Of a stretch of DNA of 64,000 bases, positions 14,977 through 24,767 are shown piece by piece. Both the position numbers and the translations under genes were made by a program. The stretch comes from Chloroflexota bacterium (GTDB lineage: Bacteria; Chloroflexota; Chloroflexia; Chloroflexales; Herpetosiphonaceae), in assembly GCA_020161265.1 (NCBI GenBank), contig JAIUOC010000001.1, positions 1,098,176-1,162,175 of the forward strand, in the 5' to 3' direction. How positions within the stretch are numbered: the stretch's first letter is position 1; each line of letters begins with the position of its first letter. A model generated the notes under the pieces. It did not search any database. It was not told where the DNA came from and saw only the letters and a program-made list of their open reading frames with translations.

Positions 14977-15987
14977 ATGACTGAGCAACAAGTAGCAATC
15001 CAACTGAGTAATCCACCGCAAATTGATGGCTTTCAAGTACGCTTTTTTCGCGATGACACCGACTTTGCCGCAATGGCCGAGATCTATACCGCAGCATCCA
15101 AAGCCCTAGCTGAACGCAATATCACCACCGCCGAGGATATTCAACGCCAATATCGTAACACCCCAAATGCCGATTTATCCAAAGATTTGGTGATCATCGA
15201 AGTTGATCAGCAACCAGTTGGCTATGCATTTAGTCGTTGGTACGATGAAACTGCTGGCAATCGGATTTTACGAGCAATTGCTCATATTCGACCAGAATGG
15301 CTCAATCGCGGAATTGGCCGCGCAATTTTGCCCTATCAAGAGCAGCGTTTACGCGAAATTCATGCCGAAAATCCCACCACCAACATACCTTTCTTTCAAA
15401 CCTATGGCTTCGATCGTAACCCCTACAGTGCTAAGCTTTTCCAAAAATTTGGCTATGAGCCGGCCCGACAAGGTTTCAGCATGAAACGCGATTTGAGCCA
15501 GCCGATCGGCAGCCAAGAGTTACCCGCAGGGATCGAAACTCGCCCAAGCCCACCAGAAGTTTATCGTGAAGTTTGGCAAGCCGATGCTGAAGCCTTCCGC
15601 GACCACTGGGGCTATTCCGAGCCAACTGAAGCTGATTTTCAACGCTGGGTTCAATCACCCTTCTTCCAGCCGGAGCTTTGGCAAGTAGCATGGTCGGGTG
15701 ATCAGGTGGTGGGCATGGTGCTTAATTATATCGACCAAAACGAAAATGCCGAGTATAACCTCAAGCGTGGCTATACCGAAGGCATCAGCGTGCGACGGCA
15801 ATGGCGTAAACAAGGGGTAGCCTCAGGCTTGATCAACCGTAGTTTAGCGATCTTTCGTGATATGGGTATGACTGAGGCGGCCTTGGGCGTTGACAGCGAA
15901 AACCCAACGGGGGCACTGCGCGTCTATCAACAATGTGGTTTTGAAGTTGAATATACCTCAACCACCTATCGTAAACCGTTAAACTAG
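14977..15987 (+). CDS. Protein with two tandem GNAT acetyltransferase domains
   Basis: 336 residues from ATG 14977; an AGGAG lies 13 nt upstream, and a longer version from 14905 cannot be excluded. The first GNAT domain (about 12-165) has the acetyl-CoA loop region RPEWLNRGIGRAILPYQEQ. The second (about 190-335) has SVRRQWRKQGVASGLINRSL, with the Q/RxxGxA pyrophosphate-binding pattern and a final GFEVEYTSTTYRK strand. Tandem GNATs of this kind include mycothiol synthase-like and aminoglycoside-type enzymes, but the substrate is not evident here. Divergent from the XRE/IrrE-like regulator. Confidence 0.8.
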   Translation: MTEQQVAIQLSNPPQIDGFQVRFFRDDTDFAAMAEIYTAASKALAERNITTAEDIQRQYRNTPNADLSKDLVIIEVDQQPVGYAFSRWYDETAGNRILRAIAHIRPEWLNRGIGRAILPYQEQRLREIHAENPTTNIPFFQTYGFDRNPYSAKLFQKFGYEPARQGFSMKRDLSQPIGSQELPAGIETRPSPPEVYREVWQADAEAFRDHWGYSEPTEADFQRWVQSPFFQPELWQVAWSGDQVVGMVLNYIDQNENAEYNLKRGYTEGISVRRQWRKQGVASGLINRSLAIFRDMGMTEAALGVDSENPTGALRVYQQCGFEVEYTSTTYRKPLN

Positions 15988-16020
15988 AACCGCTATAAGC
16001 TATGTTCTTAAATATGTCCG

Positions 16021-16707
16021 CTAGATTCTTGATTTAACATACTGCCAACGCAACCAGATGCCACCAGCCAAACAGGTTAATCCCAGCAAAACCCACCAAA
16101 TTAATGGTAAACCTGCTTGGCTGGTCGCTGGCAGTTCGCGCGGTAATTGCGGCGTTGGTACGACAACCGTTGCGGGGTCGGCTGGCGTAGTGATTGGGAT
16201 CGATGTTGGATCAAGTGGCCCAGGCGTTGAGGGCAATGGTGCAACCGGCGGGCTGCCAACTGCGGCGATAATTTCGGCCACAAGCTCAGGGGTAACTTGG
16301 GCAATAGCATCGCCAGCACTCATATAGTGGGCTTCCCACTGGCCTTTTGGCCCAATTCGAACATAAAAAATGAGGCGATCACCGATTTTAACTTCTGCAC
16401 GACATGCCGCACTACTGCCAAAACCATCGATGTAAACAAAAGGCGCTCCAACCCCAGCCGTAACCCCTTTGAAATATTGAGTTACCTCAACAGTTGCAGT
16501 CAGAATGTAGGGGCTGTCGTTAGGTTGACCACCAACGACTGTTCCTTCTAAAACGATTGCGGCGGCATTGGTATGCTCGGTCGCAGTATAGCGTGGATGC
16601 CCACCAATTGGTTGGGTACAAGCCAAAGCGAAACTTGGCCAAAACGCTAGCATAACACCCAAAACCATGCCCCACCGTCGCGTGCTCGGCCATTGAATAG
16701 GTAGCAT
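16021..16707 (-). CDS. Secreted protein with C-terminal LPATS-type wall/membrane anchor
   Basis: 228 residues. There is a signal peptide at about 1-29 (GVMLAFWPSFALA then Cys), then a compact domain of about 110 residues with paired cysteines and AAIVLEGTVV..., which faintly resembles netrin/TIMP-like domains. A Pro/Thr-rich stalk (about 150-195) precedes LPATSQAG and a hydrophobic helix ending in Arg/Lys. That C-terminal triad (LPxT-like motif, hydrophobic span, basic tail) is the layout of sortase substrates, though the motif is not a strict LPXTG. ATG 16707 has GAGG eight bases upstream. It stands alone between the GNAT and cat genes. Confidence 0.7.
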   Translation of the reverse strand: MLPIQWPSTRRWGMVLGVMLAFWPSFALACTQPIGGHPRYTATEHTNAAAIVLEGTVVGGQPNDSPYILTATVEVTQYFKGVTAGVGAPFVYIDGFGSSAACRAEVKIGDRLIFYVRIGPKGQWEAHYMSAGDAIAQVTPELVAEIIAAVGSPPVAPLPSTPGPLDPTSIPITTPADPATVVVPTPQLPRELPATSQAGLPLIWWVLLGLTCLAGGIWLRWQYVKSRI

Positions 16708-16848
16708 ATGCCAAACCTCACAGTGCTAGCAACGCTTACGATTGCCAGTGCAAGCGTTGCACCTATCTACACACCTATTGATTTTAATCGATCGAAATGG
16801 ATGTAAAAAGGATGATTAAGCACTGTTTTGGCTGCTTGGTGTACAAAC

Positions 16849-17487
16849 TTAGCTCAAAAATTGCTCAGGATGATCGAGAATTGCCTGAACTCGCTCGTAG
16901 AAACGCCCAACATGTAAGCCATCCATCAAGCCATGATGAACTTGTACTGCTAGAGGCATCAAGCGGCGCTGGCCTTCAAGGGTGTGTTTGCCCCACGAAA
17001 TACGTGGAACTGAATCGATTGGGTTGAGATGAACAGGGTGCATCATACTGGTGAAGCTGACCCACGGAATGCTGGTCATATACAGCAAATTATCTTGGCC
17101 TGGCTCGTCGCTGATGGTTGGGTTGGCTTTGACTTCAGCGACCTTGGCTTCTGCTAAGGCTGAAAATTCATGATAATCAGCGCGATAGGGAATTACACAA
17201 AAGCTAAAGAGATCGTCATCGAGCAAGACGGTTGGCGAAGGATCAACCCGATCATGCTCAACCACACTATCCCCGCGAATTCGCCAACGAAAGGCCGTTT
17301 GTTCATTGGCGGCGCGGGCAAATACAAAGCTAAGGCTAGTGCTTAAACGCGCTTGGCGAGCCTTAATTGCTTGATACCAAATTTGAATATCGACATTGGC
17401 ACATAAACTAAAATGTGGGTAAGTCATGCTATGGTAGAGCTCGAAGTGCTGACGACGTGGCCAAGTAGCAAGATCAATTGTGCGCAT
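16849..17487 (-). CDS. cat: Chloramphenicol acetyltransferase, CAT-A family
   Basis: 212 residues, the usual length of the trimeric classical CAT. The catalytic motif is VQVHHGLMDGLHVGRF, with catalytic His at about 185 and the structural Asp at 189. Upstream are the substrate-binding PWVSFTSMMHPVHL segment and an N-terminal FELYHSMTYPHFSLCANVDI strand, all CAT-like. The enzyme acetylates the 3-hydroxyl of chloramphenicol with acetyl-CoA; some relatives act on other small alcohols, so resistance is a prediction. There is no mobile element nearby, so it looks chromosomal and native. Confidence 0.88.
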   Translation of the reverse strand: MRTIDLATWPRRQHFELYHSMTYPHFSLCANVDIQIWYQAIKARQARLSTSLSFVFARAANEQTAFRWRIRGDSVVEHDRVDPSPTVLLDDDLFSFCVIPYRADYHEFSALAEAKVAEVKANPTISDEPGQDNLLYMTSIPWVSFTSMMHPVHLNPIDSVPRISWGKHTLEGQRRLMPLAVQVHHGLMDGLHVGRFYERVQAILDHPEQFLS

Positions 17488-17569
17488 ATGGTTCCTCTAA
17501 ACTAAGCTGTGGCCTAGTATATCCAGCCGCATGGTCACGTCAATTCCCCTTCTTGGGGTAGGCCTCGGC

Positions 17570-20188
17570 TCAATTGGCCAACGCTAAACTTACCGCGCGT
17601 TGCAAACTCAGCTGTTGGCCTTGCTGGTAAGCCTGTTGCCATGCTGTGGTGCTTAAATGGGCCTGAATTTCTTGCCCAATTTGGTTATAGCCAGGTTCAT
17701 CGGCTGGGATAATTGGGTAGCCTTTGGTGCTACGCATCTGGGCGGCGTAGGCCATGAGTTGGGCAGCAGTCGTTGGCAACGTTTGGCTCAAGCAATGGGC
17801 TAGCCCTTCTAAGCCTTCAATAATTCCGCCATCAAAGCCGATTGCATGGGCTAACATGAGGCATTGACGGTAGCCAGCTTGGGCTTGGGCATAGTCGCCC
17901 TGCAGCCAGTGAGCATTGGAAATTCGGTTTTCGATCAGACACAATGATTGTTGATCACCCAAACGCTCAAAAATCTGTTTGGCTGTTTGATAATGCTCCA
18001 AGCCAAGTTTGGGCTGGTGCGTATCGATCGCAATGTTGCCCAAGTTGATTAAGGCCGTTGCTTCATTCCAATCGTCGCCCAACTCACGCGCCAAGTTGAG
18101 GCTTTGTTCAAACGAGGCTTGAGCTGCGTCTAAACGTTGTTCATCGCGGGCGATCACACCCAAGCCCAAGGCAATTAATGCCACGCCCGATTGATCACCC
18201 ATCTCCTGATAGATTTGCAAACATTCTTGATAGAGTTGGCTCGCCCGTTGATTTTCCGATTGTTGGCAATAGAGATTGCCGAGATTGTGCAACGTGGCAA
18301 CGACCCCCGATTGATCTTCAACAGCTTGATACAGCGGTAAACTTTGTTCGTAGTAAGCCGCAGCTTGAGCATAGGCTCCGGTATCCATCGCCACCAAGCC
18401 CAAATGGCCCAAAACTTGCGCCTGGCCAGCAGTGTGTTGCTTGGTTTGGTAGATGGCAAGCGCTTGCTGATACCATTGTTCAGCCTGCTGATAATCGCTT
18501 TGTCGCCAAGCCAAAATGCCTACCCCATCAAGTGCCCGGGCAAAATCAACATCAGCAGTTGGCTCATGGCTGATCAGTAGGTTTTCAAACCAACGCCGAC
18601 CTTCACGTAAATAGCCGCGCATATACCAAAAGCGCCATACATAGCCCACCAACTGAATGCCGCGTTGGTGGGCGTTGTGTTGCCAAGCCCAATTTAAGCC
18701 AGCCCGAATATTATCGTGCTCAGCCTCGATCCGCTGAATCCACATAGCTTGGTTATTGCCTGAACGCAGTGGTTGCTCGGCTTGCTGGGCTAGTTCAATC
18801 AAATAATCGAGCATGCGGCTCTTGAGCAAATCGTGTTCAGCATGCTTGTTGGCTTGCTCTTGGGCAAACGTCCGCACCATCGTCAACATACTCATTCGCG
18901 TCGAATCAGCGCTGGTTTGTTGTTGAATCAGGCTATGATCAAGCAGCACATTTAATTGTTCGATCAACTCATGGCGTTGATACTCTGGGCCACAAACCGC
19001 CAAGGCTGCTTCGACCGTCCAGCCGCTCACGAATACGCTCAGTCGCTCAAACAAGCGCTGGCTAGCCGAATCAAGCTGTTGATAACTCCATGCCAGCGCA
19101 GTTGTAACCGAGTAGTGGCGCGACGGTAAATCGCGGCCCCGCCGTCGCATGCTCAAAAAATGGCTGGCCAATTCGCTCAACAACGCTTCGGGGTCGAATA
19201 GGCGGCCTGAGGCAGCAACTAACTCTAGCGCCAAAGGCACACCATCGACGCGTACACACAAAGCAGCAAGCGCCAGTGCATTTTTCTCGGTCAATTCAAG
19301 TTTGGGGTTATGCACTTGCAAACGGGCCAACAACAAAGCCATCGCTTCGATTTGAGCTAATTCAGCCAAGGGCGGCAAGGCCAACAAGTTGGGAACGGCC
19401 AAGGGCGTGAGTTGTAGCACATGTTCGGCACTCAGACGCAAGGCTATTTGGCTGGTAACGATTAATTTGAGGGTTGGTACTTCGCTGAGCAATTGACTGA
19501 TCACACGACTGGCATCCTGAATCTGTTCACAATTATCCAAAAGTAAACAGCTTGGTTGCTGCTCAAGCTGGCTAATTGCCAAACTCAGGGGGTGCTCATC
19601 GGGGCTTTCGCTGATTTCAAGCGCCTTGTTGATCGCCTGAACCATCGATTCAGGATCGTTGGCAGTCACCAGATCAACAAAAACACATTGCTGCTCGCTT
19701 TGGCTGGCAAATTGATGCAAACATTGCAAGCCAAGTTGGGTTTTGCCAATGCCCGCCAAGCCCACAATGCTGATTAAGCGAATCGTAGAATTATTCAGCC
19801 ATTGCAATATGCGTTGTTGTTCAGCGCCACGGCCTAAAAAGTGGCTGGTTGGGCTGGGCAAATGGCTGGCCAAGGTTGGTAGCGCTTGATTGAGCGCACC
19901 ATGATTGTTCTGGCTTGGCTCAGCAATTAATTCCTCGCGGGCGATCGCGGCTAATTCTAAAAGCTGCTGAGCTTCGTGCGATTGAGCTTCAATATCGAGT
20001 GCTGGCAAAAACAGCGCAATCAACGTCGTTAAGTCAGGTGGGCGACGGCCTGTTTCCAGCCGACAAATTTGGGCATCGCTATAACCCACGGCAATCCCTA
20101 ATTCGGCTTGGGTTAGGCGAGCACGGCGGCGCAACAAGCGCAATTGCTTGCCAAAAGCCGCTGGTGAATTAACTGCAGTTTGAGTCAT
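17570..20188 (-). CDS. XRE-STAND ATPase-TPR regulator
   Basis: 872 residues from ATG 20188, with GAGGAAG upstream; a longer start at 20284 has no support. An XRE helix-turn-helix lies at about 12-66 (LRLLRRRARLTQAELGIAVGYSDAQICRLE). A STAND NTPase follows with P-loop GLAGIGKT (143-150), Walker B CLLLDNCEQ near 238 and a winged-helix region with LPSRHYSVTTALAWSY near 370. About eight tetratricopeptide repeats (AQVLGHLGLVAMDTGAYAQAAAYYEQ and kin) fill the rest. Proteins of this build act as ligand-gated transcription regulators. It is divergent from the secreted beta-helix protein gene, which is a plausible target, but no operator is evident. Confidence 0.82.
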   Translation of the reverse strand: MTQTAVNSPAAFGKQLRLLRRRARLTQAELGIAVGYSDAQICRLETGRRPPDLTTLIALFLPALDIEAQSHEAQQLLELAAIAREELIAEPSQNNHGALNQALPTLASHLPSPTSHFLGRGAEQQRILQWLNNSTIRLISIVGLAGIGKTQLGLQCLHQFASQSEQQCVFVDLVTANDPESMVQAINKALEISESPDEHPLSLAISQLEQQPSCLLLDNCEQIQDASRVISQLLSEVPTLKLIVTSQIALRLSAEHVLQLTPLAVPNLLALPPLAELAQIEAMALLLARLQVHNPKLELTEKNALALAALCVRVDGVPLALELVAASGRLFDPEALLSELASHFLSMRRRGRDLPSRHYSVTTALAWSYQQLDSASQRLFERLSVFVSGWTVEAALAVCGPEYQRHELIEQLNVLLDHSLIQQQTSADSTRMSMLTMVRTFAQEQANKHAEHDLLKSRMLDYLIELAQQAEQPLRSGNNQAMWIQRIEAEHDNIRAGLNWAWQHNAHQRGIQLVGYVWRFWYMRGYLREGRRWFENLLISHEPTADVDFARALDGVGILAWRQSDYQQAEQWYQQALAIYQTKQHTAGQAQVLGHLGLVAMDTGAYAQAAAYYEQSLPLYQAVEDQSGVVATLHNLGNLYCQQSENQRASQLYQECLQIYQEMGDQSGVALIALGLGVIARDEQRLDAAQASFEQSLNLARELGDDWNEATALINLGNIAIDTHQPKLGLEHYQTAKQIFERLGDQQSLCLIENRISNAHWLQGDYAQAQAGYRQCLMLAHAIGFDGGIIEGLEGLAHCLSQTLPTTAAQLMAYAAQMRSTKGYPIIPADEPGYNQIGQEIQAHLSTTAWQQAYQQGQQLSLQRAVSLALAN

Positions 20189-20387
20189 CGTCACTTCCTC
20201 GTCGCTGGGATTGCCCACGTCAAGCTGATCGTAACAGGTTAACGCTGATTGTCGATTGATAAAAAGGTCATGGTTTTTGGTCAAATCATTCAGCTTTGGT
20301 TAGACTTGGTAGGAAATGTCAAGTTTTTTGCCAAGGCTGCTGGTATAAATCCTTCAGAATGAGTCAAAGCCAACTCTGGAGGAAATT

Positions 20388-22013
20388 ATGCACTTTTTAA
20401 AAGCTTTGTTGATCGTTTGTTGTACGTTAGCTGCGGCAATTCAGGTTCAGGCTGCGCCCTCTGCTGGCGTGGTTGGCACTGGTACGCCTGCTAGTTGTAC
20501 CGAGGCTGCGCTGGATGCAGCGCTGAGCAACGGTGGCACTATTAGCTTTAATTGCGGCGGAGCAGCCACAATTAATCTTACAAGCGATAAGATTTTGGTT
20601 AGTTCTACCACGATTGATGGGGCAAATCAAATTACGCTGAGCGGGCGTAATCTCAATCGATTGTTTGTAGCCAACGGTGCAATTCAGCTGAATCTACGAA
20701 ATTTGACGCTAGAAGCAGGTTTTTCGGCGGTTGGCGGCGGGGCATTGGAGTTAGTTGGAGCCGAGGTTGTGCTCGATAAGGTGATTCTCAAAAATCATCA
20801 AGCAACCGATCAAGGCGGGGCGATCTATTGCTTTCAAGGCAGCGGTGGCAGCCTAATAATTCGCAATAGCAGCTTTCAGGGCAATCGCTCGGCTTCGGGC
20901 GGCGCGATTTATAACGATGGCTGCGATTTGGCTATTGACAACAGTGATTTTACTGCCAATATAGCTCCGACCAACACAGTTACTTCATTTGGGGGAGCGA
21001 TTTATAGCGTTGGCCCAACCACAATCACCAACAGCCGTTTTTATCGCAATCAAGCCCGTGATGGCGGTGCGATCTTCATTCACACTCAAGCCTCGGCGAC
21101 CATTCGTTATAGCAACTTTCTCGAAAATACTGGCGGTTATGGCGGTGCGCTCGAAAACACTGGCGGCCTGACGATCACCGATAGTTTATTACAAGCTAAT
21201 ACGGTTAGTGGCACTGGCGGTGCAATTTGGAATAGCGGCGGGCGTTTATTGCTCAAACGCTCGCGTTTGCTGAACAATCAGGCCGACGAGGGTGGCGCGA
21301 TCAGTAGTTATGGCACGCATGCCGAACTCGTCGATCTGTTAATCGAGGCGAATCAAGCAACTGGAACAAACGGCGGTGGGGCAATTTTTCATTCTAGTGG
21401 CACGCTGTTTATCAGCAATGCCAGCCTGATTCGCAATCGCGCCAGCGCTGGTCATGGCGGCGCAATTTACCAAAATTCCGACGATAACCTGACGTTGACC
21501 AACGTGACGCTAGCCGAAAATCAGGCCGATCAATTTGGTGGTGGCCTTTATCACAAAGCCCGTTATGCGGTGATTACCAACAGCACTTTTTACAATAACA
21601 CCGCTTTGGCTGGTAGTGAATGGTACGAAGATTCGCCGCTGACCAGCGAACAACCAGGCATTATTCAAATTGGCAATAGTGTCGTGGCTGGCGCTAGCAA
21701 TAATTGTGGCGGCAGCGCTGTCCAATCGTTGGGATTCAATTTTAGCGACGGTACATGCGCTGGGCTCGATACGACCAGCGATCAGCAAAATACCAATAAT
21801 CTGCTGCTTTCGGCGCTCCAAGTGAATGGCGGGCGCGTTGCCATGCCAGTTTATACGCCGCTGACGGGCAGCCCATTAATTGATAGTGCCGATCCTAATC
21901 TTTGCCCAACGACTGATCAACGGGGCGCAGCGCGGGTGGCGAGCTGTGATGTCGGTTCGGTCGAAGCGGCGGTGCAATTACCCCAAGTTTATTTGCCATT
22001 AGCAATCCGTTAA
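20388..22013 (+). CDS. Secreted right-handed beta-helix protein with YLPLAIR C-terminus
   Basis: 541 residues. A signal peptide (about 1-22, ending in VQAAPSAG) is followed by many imperfect repeats of the form GGAI(Y/W)...(I/L)xNSxFxxNxA, as in polymorphic outer-membrane-protein and pectate-lyase-like beta-helices. The C-terminus reads LPQVYLPLAIR, a short motif also seen in variant form in the lamin-tail protein of this window. Such proteins are extracellular and often bind or degrade polysaccharides; no catalytic triad can be named. The start has GGAGG five bases upstream. The heparinase-like lipoprotein follows 18 nt downstream, so they form a two-gene operon likely aimed at a polysaccharide. 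Confidence 0.78.
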   Translation: MHFLKALLIVCCTLAAAIQVQAAPSAGVVGTGTPASCTEAALDAALSNGGTISFNCGGAATINLTSDKILVSSTTIDGANQITLSGRNLNRLFVANGAIQLNLRNLTLEAGFSAVGGGALELVGAEVVLDKVILKNHQATDQGGAIYCFQGSGGSLIIRNSSFQGNRSASGGAIYNDGCDLAIDNSDFTANIAPTNTVTSFGGAIYSVGPTTITNSRFYRNQARDGGAIFIHTQASATIRYSNFLENTGGYGGALENTGGLTITDSLLQANTVSGTGGAIWNSGGRLLLKRSRLLNNQADEGGAISSYGTHAELVDLLIEANQATGTNGGGAIFHSSGTLFISNASLIRNRASAGHGGAIYQNSDDNLTLTNVTLAENQADQFGGGLYHKARYAVITNSTFYNNTALAGSEWYEDSPLTSEQPGIIQIGNSVVAGASNNCGGSAVQSLGFNFSDGTCAGLDTTSDQQNTNNLLLSALQVNGGRVAMPVYTPLTGSPLIDSADPNLCPTTDQRGAARVASCDVGSVEAAVQLPQVYLPLAIR

Positions 22014-22031
22014 TTGATTGTGGAGGAACCT

Positions 22032-24476
22032 ATGCGACGTATTTCAATGTTGATCTTGCTGATGATTCTGGTCGGCTGTGGGGTGGCTGCTCCAGCGCCC
22101 ACGAACCCTGCCGCAACCAGTGTGAGCGGCGAGGCCACCAATTTGCCGCCCGATTCAACCAAAACCAGTTTGCCAGTGATCATGACTGGAGATCCGAATG
22201 CTCACCCACGTTTGTGGCTAACTCAAGCCGATTTACCGCGACTGCGAGCGTGGGCCAGTGATACCAACCCAATGTATCGCGATGGCTTGAAGTTGGTGGC
22301 TGAAGAGGCCAAAATCACCATGGATGCTGGCGATGTGCCAACCCGCGATTGTGGTAGCACCGAATACGAAGAGTTTCCAACTGAAATGTATGCTGAACTC
22401 TTCGCATTTATGTCGTTGATTGATCCCAATGAGGCGGCTCGTGCCGATTATGCGCAACGAGCACGAACCCTGTTGATGTACATCATTAATATTGCGGCCC
22501 AAGGCCCAGCTGAAAATGATGATTATCTGTGCCCTGAAACTCAATCGACAGGCTACCCACCATTTCGTAGCCCACGCTTTTTCACCGAGGATTCAAACCG
22601 TGCCCGCTGGCATGGCGAGGCCTTTCCCTTAGTCGTCGATTGGATTTATCCAGTCTTGAGTGCAAGCGATAAAGCGGCGATTCGCGGGGTCTTTTTACGC
22701 TGGTCAGATGAAATTGTCCAACGCGCCTATCATCATCCTGAGCCAGTTGGCGTGATCAACGATCCAAGCTTAATTGCCGATACGGCTCAAGTTCGTTGGT
22801 CGGGCAACAACTATTTTGTGGCCCATATGCGCAATTTGGGCATGATGGCGCTAGCATTTGATGCCAATGATGATGCCAATAACCAACTGCGCGATTATTT
22901 GAACAACGCCACAGGTGCTTGGCTCTATATTTTTGATCATCTGACCCGCACCGATAGCAAGGGTGGCCTGTTGCCTGAAGGCTTTGAGTATAGCCCACAA
23001 ACCGCCAGCTATGCGATTCAATTTTTGTTAGCTTTGCAAACCGCAGGCAAAGATAGCTGTGGCACGCACTGCAAACTCACCGAAAATCCATTTTGGGATG
23101 ATTTTGTTACCAGCTATTTACACTCGTTGAGTTCCAATCCCACCGAAGATCCTAACCATGGTTTGGTTTATCAGCCAGCATGGTATGGCGATGCCCAGAG
23201 CTATCACTTGGTCGATTTTATCAACGCTTTTGGTTCATTGGGGATTTACGATCAACGGACTGGTAATGCTGCCCGTTTGGCCAAAGTGCGCTGGATCGAA
23301 ACCGTCACCCCGCCAGGTGGGGCTGAGGGCTTGATCGAACGGGTTGGCAACCCTAACGATTTTCGCGATGCAATTATCTATTTTATGCTGTTTGATCCGA
23401 CGGCTGCTGTGGCGAGCGACCCACGCCCAAGCCTACCGCTGGATTTCTACGCTGAAGGTATGCACAAAATTTTCTCGCGCACCAGTTGGGCCGATGATAC
23501 AGGTTGGTTCAATTTCAGCCTAAGTTGGAATTTTATTGACCATCAACAGGCTGATGGCAATCATTTTGAGTGGTTTCGCAACGGCGAATGGCTAACCAAA
23601 GCTCGCACTGGCTACGCTGATATCGCCGAGGGTATCGCCAGCTCAGAGTTTCGCAACCTGATCGCGCTCGAAAACGATCAGCCTGATCGCGATCCATCCG
23701 ATTGGCGGATCGATCTATGGCAACGTGGCTCACAATGGAATTTAGTGCCTACTGGCGATCCAACCTTAGTCGCGCATAGCCTTGATAGCCGTTTTACCTA
23801 TGCTTTGGGCGATGCAACCAACCTCTACAATAGCGAAAACGAGGCGACGACCGATATTAGCCACGCGAGTCGTTCGATTGTCTGGCTCAAGCCCGACACA
23901 ATCGTCACCTATGATCGCGGCACATCACAAACCGCTAACCGCTTCAAACGCTGGTGGTTACAATTACCCACACCAGCGACGATTAATGGTAATCGCGCCA
24001 CGATGACGACTGCTGGTGGACAGACGTTGAATGTAACCAGTTTATTGCCAGCAGGTGCGACATTAACCGCCGTCAACATAGCCGACCAACAAGCGGAAAA
24101 TACTGCGGCCAGCGACGACCCGATGAAAGTGCGGTTGCGAATTGATGCTCCTGGCAACCCACAGGATGTACGCTTTTTGCAGATATTACAAGCCGCCAAC
24201 AGTGGAGTCACGCCAGCCAATGTCAGCTTAATTCAAGCCAGTTCTGGCAATTATGCTGGAGCCCAAATTGGCTCGCAGGTGGTGCTCTTCCCAATTAATC
24301 TTGATCAGGCCTTTGCCACAATCGAATATAGCACTGCGAATACTGCCAACCTGCAATTAATCACTGGTTTGCAACCAAACACTGGCTATACAATCCAGCG
24401 TAACGGCAACAATGTCAGCATCAGCCAAGGCGGCTCGCAAATGAGCGATAGTGGTGGAGTTTTGGTAATTGAGTAA
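22032..24476 (+). CDS. Lipoprotein with heparinase II/III-like fold (putative polysaccharide lyase)
   Basis: 814 residues from ATG 22032 (GGAGG five bases upstream). The N-terminus is a lipoprotein signal with lipobox LVGCG near residue 16-20, so it should be tethered outside the membrane. HPRLWLTQADLPRLRAWA near 59 begins an alpha-toroid domain, as in heparinase II/III and alginate lyase families. The beta-sandwich half carries MHKIFSRTSWADDTGWFNF and DHQQADGNHFEWFRNGEWL, the typical heparinase II/III-like stretch. The likely role is beta-elimination of a uronate-containing polysaccharide; the substrate is unknown. Co-transcribed with the beta-helix protein gene. Confidence 0.75.
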   Translation: MRRISMLILLMILVGCGVAAPAPTNPAATSVSGEATNLPPDSTKTSLPVIMTGDPNAHPRLWLTQADLPRLRAWASDTNPMYRDGLKLVAEEAKITMDAGDVPTRDCGSTEYEEFPTEMYAELFAFMSLIDPNEAARADYAQRARTLLMYIINIAAQGPAENDDYLCPETQSTGYPPFRSPRFFTEDSNRARWHGEAFPLVVDWIYPVLSASDKAAIRGVFLRWSDEIVQRAYHHPEPVGVINDPSLIADTAQVRWSGNNYFVAHMRNLGMMALAFDANDDANNQLRDYLNNATGAWLYIFDHLTRTDSKGGLLPEGFEYSPQTASYAIQFLLALQTAGKDSCGTHCKLTENPFWDDFVTSYLHSLSSNPTEDPNHGLVYQPAWYGDAQSYHLVDFINAFGSLGIYDQRTGNAARLAKVRWIETVTPPGGAEGLIERVGNPNDFRDAIIYFMLFDPTAAVASDPRPSLPLDFYAEGMHKIFSRTSWADDTGWFNFSLSWNFIDHQQADGNHFEWFRNGEWLTKARTGYADIAEGIASSEFRNLIALENDQPDRDPSDWRIDLWQRGSQWNLVPTGDPTLVAHSLDSRFTYALGDATNLYNSENEATTDISHASRSIVWLKPDTIVTYDRGTSQTANRFKRWWLQLPTPATINGNRATMTTAGGQTLNVTSLLPAGATLTAVNIADQQAENTAASDDPMKVRLRIDAPGNPQDVRFLQILQAANSGVTPANVSLIQASSGNYAGAQIGSQVVLFPINLDQAFATIEYSTANTANLQLITGLQPNTGYTIQRNGNNVSISQGGSQMSDSGGVLVIE

Positions 24477-24477
24477 A

Positions 24478-24695
24478 AGAACATAGAGCGAAGAACATAG
24501 AACATAAGTATGTGGGATTTGGTTGTTGGGGGTCAGGAATCAAAACCTAAGCCCTAGTCCCTGACAACTGAACCCTACATCCTGCGTGTCCTTCGTGGAT
24601 CAAAATCAGAAACCCATAGCCGATAGCCAAAAGCCGATAGCCAAACTTCGTGTCACTTCGTTTCCTTCGTGGATCAAAATCATGTTGATTCTCAC
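24478..24695. repeat. Spacer built of dispersed intergenic words (copy 3)
   Basis: After the lyase gene: AACATAGAGCGAAGAAC-type words, GGGGTCAGGAATC, AAGCCCTAGTCCCTGAC, TCCTTCGTGGATCAAAATC twice (near 24590 and 24668), and CATAGCCGATAGCC repeated. It shares the vocabulary of the other spacers. The last 70 bases before the PspC gene are free of it and should hold that gene's promoter. Confidence 0.6.
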
Positions 24696-24767
24696 TGCAA
24701 CAATTCAAAATGGCCTAGCGTCCTAGCTACCAGATAATCAATCAATTGCTTTTGAAGGAGCTAGACA

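Noticed and set aside
16849..17487. Mobile resistance cassette around the chloramphenicol acetyltransferase
   Set aside because: No transposase, integron site or flanking repeat is visible; the gene looks native.
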